6,423 nucleotides of DNA from Azoarcus sp. Lineage in GTDB: Bacteria; Pseudomonadota; Gammaproteobacteria; Burkholderiales; Rhodocyclaceae. Below are positions 4,689 through 6,423 of this stretch, piece by piece (position 1 is the first letter of the stretch; each line of letters opens with the position of its first letter). Below the pieces are notes generated by a model that worked only from the letters and a program-made list of their open reading frames with translations, searched no databases and was not told the origin of the DNA. The stretch spans positions 1 through 6,423 of the forward strand of contig JAITCV010000023.1 in assembly GCA_031282905.1 (NCBI GenBank), given 5' to 3'. A program made the position numbers and the translations under genes.

Positions 4689-6419
4689 ATGACAAAATCC
4701 TTGACACGCTGGCTCGTGCGCGCGATACGCGTGGAGGAATCCGGGCGATACGACGATCTGCAAGCGGGTTTCGCGTGGCTGTACGGTTTCGTTGCCGCGC
4801 GTCGGCGCGAGTTTGCCGGCTTGCTGGCGCTGGCCTTGCTGGCATCGGCGCTCGCCCTGCTACAGCCGTGGCTGATGAAACACCTGCTCGACGATGGCTT
4901 GCTCGCGGGCGATTACGCCATGCTGGCCGCCATGGCCGCCGGCATGATCGTCGCCGGTATGGCCGCCACGCTTCTCTCCGGTCTCAATCGTTACCTGCAT
5001 ACCGCGTTGTCCGGGCAAATCCTCTTTGCGTTGCGCGGTGACCTCTATCGCCATTTGCAAATCTTGTCGCCCGCTTTTTTCGGCGAACGGCGCACGGGCG
5101 ACCTGCTTTCGCGGCTCGATGGCGATGTGGCCGAAATCCAGCGTTTCGCCGTCGATAGTCTGTTTGCCGCCGTCACCAGCCTCATCGGACTGGCCGGCAC
5201 GCTTTGCCTGATGTTTGCCTTGTCGTGGCGGCTTTCGCTGCTGTTGTTCGTGCTGTTGCCGCTGGAATTTTTCTGGCTGCGCTGGATGCGCCGCAAAGTG
5301 GAGGCGCGCGCGCGCCGGTTGCGGGAGCGTGCCGCCGACCTTTCCAGCTTTTTCGTCGAAACCTTGCCGGCGATGAAATTCATCCAGTCGGCCCGCCAGG
5401 AAGCACGCGAGGCACGGCGGCTGGATGGTCTCAGCCAGCATTACCTCGCCGATCTCCTCGAGTTGCAGGTCACGGAATTCTTCACCCATGCCGTTCCCGG
5501 CACCCTGACTTCAGTCACCCGGGCGACGGCGTTTCTGATCGGCGGTTATTGGGTCATCGACGGCGGCTGGCAACTCGGCGCGCTGGTCGCCTTTTCCACC
5601 TACCTCGGCATGGCGACCGGCCCGGTCGGCAGTCTTCTCGGCCTTTATGTGGCCATCCAGCGCATGAGCGTGAGCCTCGGACGGGTCGCCGAACTGCGCC
5701 AGGCGAAGCCGGATGTCGCCCCGGATGCCCTCCCGCAACCATGCGAAGAGAATGGGCCGTGTCGTGGTGAGATTCGCCTCGAAAACGTCCAGTTCACTTA
5801 TCCCGGCCGTCCGCATGCCGTGCTGAAGGGCGTGAGCGCGACCTTGCCCGCCGGAGGCAAGATTGCCCTCTCGGGTTCTTCCGGCGCGGGGAAAACGACC
5901 CTCATCGATTTGCTGCAACGCCATTTCGACCCCAATGCCGGCGCGATTTTCCTCGATGGCCGCGATCTACGTGAATTGCCGCCCTGGCGCGTGCGTGAAG
6001 CCGTGGCCGTCGTCAGCCAGGAAACCGTGCTCTTCCGCGGCTCGCTTGCCGACAACATCCGCTATGCCGCGCCGGACGCGAGCGAGGAGGAGGTGCGTCG
6101 CGCCGCCCATCTCGCGCAACTCGACGAACTCGTCGCCAATTTGCCGCAAGGCTTGGAGACGCCCTTGGGCGAACGCGGCCAACAACTCTCCGGCGGACAA
6201 AGACAGCGTCTGGCGATCGCCCGTGCCCTGCTGCAATCTCCCGCCGTGCTGGTGCTCGACGAGGCGACATCGGCGGTCGACGAGCTCACCGAGGCACGGG
6301 TCATCGCCGAGGTCGATGCCCTTTTCAGCGCCCGCACCCGCATCCTCATCAGCCACCGCCCGGCAACGCTGCGCGGCTGCGACCTGGCTTTCGCGCTGGT
6401 CGATGGGCAATTGGTGTAG
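4689..6419 (+). CDS. ABC exporter half-transporter (fused membrane and ATPase domains)
   Basis: This 576-residue inner-membrane protein is a type IV (ABCB/MsbA-like) half-transporter expected to work as a dimer and export a lipid, peptide or drug-like substrate; substrate identity is not visible. After a cytosolic tail of about 40 residues come six likely membrane spans, near 43-66, 76-98, 157-177, 181-200, 266-289 and 293-315. The ATPase domain starts near 361: A-loop Y371, Walker A GSSGAGKT (396-403), Q-loop Q444, signature LSGGQ (500-504), Walker B LVLDE with catalytic E525, D-loop SAVD (528-531) and H-loop H556. All motifs are intact and the length is normal, so it should be functional. 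No N-terminal peptidase domain is present, which argues against a bacteriocin-processing exporter. The ATG at 4689 is the first start after an in-frame stop at 4644-4646, but it has only a weak GGA ten bases upstream. It is likely a separate transcription unit from yicC. Confidence 0.93.
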   Translation: MTKSLTRWLVRAIRVEESGRYDDLQAGFAWLYGFVAARRREFAGLLALALLASALALLQPWLMKHLLDDGLLAGDYAMLAAMAAGMIVAGMAATLLSGLNRYLHTALSGQILFALRGDLYRHLQILSPAFFGERRTGDLLSRLDGDVAEIQRFAVDSLFAAVTSLIGLAGTLCLMFALSWRLSLLLFVLLPLEFFWLRWMRRKVEARARRLRERAADLSSFFVETLPAMKFIQSARQEAREARRLDGLSQHYLADLLELQVTEFFTHAVPGTLTSVTRATAFLIGGYWVIDGGWQLGALVAFSTYLGMATGPVGSLLGLYVAIQRMSVSLGRVAELRQAKPDVAPDALPQPCEENGPCRGEIRLENVQFTYPGRPHAVLKGVSATLPAGGKIALSGSSGAGKTTLIDLLQRHFDPNAGAIFLDGRDLRELPPWRVREAVAVVSQETVLFRGSLADNIRYAAPDASEEEVRRAAHLAQLDELVANLPQGLETPLGERGQQLSGGQRQRLAIARALLQSPAVLVLDEATSAVDELTEARVIAEVDALFSARTRILISHRPATLRGCDLAFALVDGQLV

Positions 6420-6423
6420 TGTC

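Noticed and set aside
4701..4729. Perfect TTGACA with GATACG at 17-base spacing, as a promoter for the ABC transporter
   Set aside because: It lies inside the coding region after the ATG, the -10 matches at only three of six positions, and no good downstream in-frame start follows it.
4860..5489. Minus-strand open frame (209 codons) opposite the ABC transporter
   Set aside because: Antisense shadow of the membrane domain; composition is Gln/Glu/Arg-rich as expected from reversed hydrophobic codons.

Overview
The window reads as a chromosomal segment of a GC-rich proteobacterium, most likely a betaproteobacterium. I infer this from the divergent rph / yicC arrangement (also known from E. coli), from a paired bacterial Ser/Thr kinase and PP2C phosphatase, and from high G+C coding sequence. 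No rRNA, tRNA, CRISPR or phage genes are visible. The genus cannot be fixed from the sequence alone.

Left edge (1 to about 150): the last 33 codons of an IS630-family transposase read rightward. This stretch is clearly A+T-richer (about 39% G+C over bases 1-102 by hand count) than everything that follows. A long imperfect inverted repeat links the transposase stop to the rdgB stop, so the two genes converge on it.

Left-centre (149-3431, minus strand): a compact four-gene cluster transcribed leftward: Ser/Thr protein kinase, PP2C-type phosphatase, rph (RNase PH), rdgB (XTP/dITP diphosphatase). Kinase and phosphatase overlap by GTGA, rph and rdgB overlap by ATGA, and only 27 bases separate the phosphatase from rph. 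The layout predicts one operon joining a reversible protein-phosphorylation pair to 3' RNA trimming and nucleotide-pool cleaning.

Centre (3432-3522): a 91-base divergent spacer, the expected site of the promoters of both the leftward operon and rightward yicC. yicC (3523-4389) encodes a YicC/YloC-family protein, reported as an endoribonuclease, so RNA-metabolism genes flank the signalling pair on both sides.

Right (4390-6423): a 299-base stretch without a convincing gene holds small dyads, a 15-base tandem duplication and a run of eight Gs. It is followed by a complete 576-residue ABC exporter half-transporter with all ATPase motifs intact. The window ends four bases after its stop. The most interesting element is the kinase/phosphatase pair placed between yicC and rph. 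It consists of known families, but its substrates and its link to RNA turnover cannot be read from sequence.
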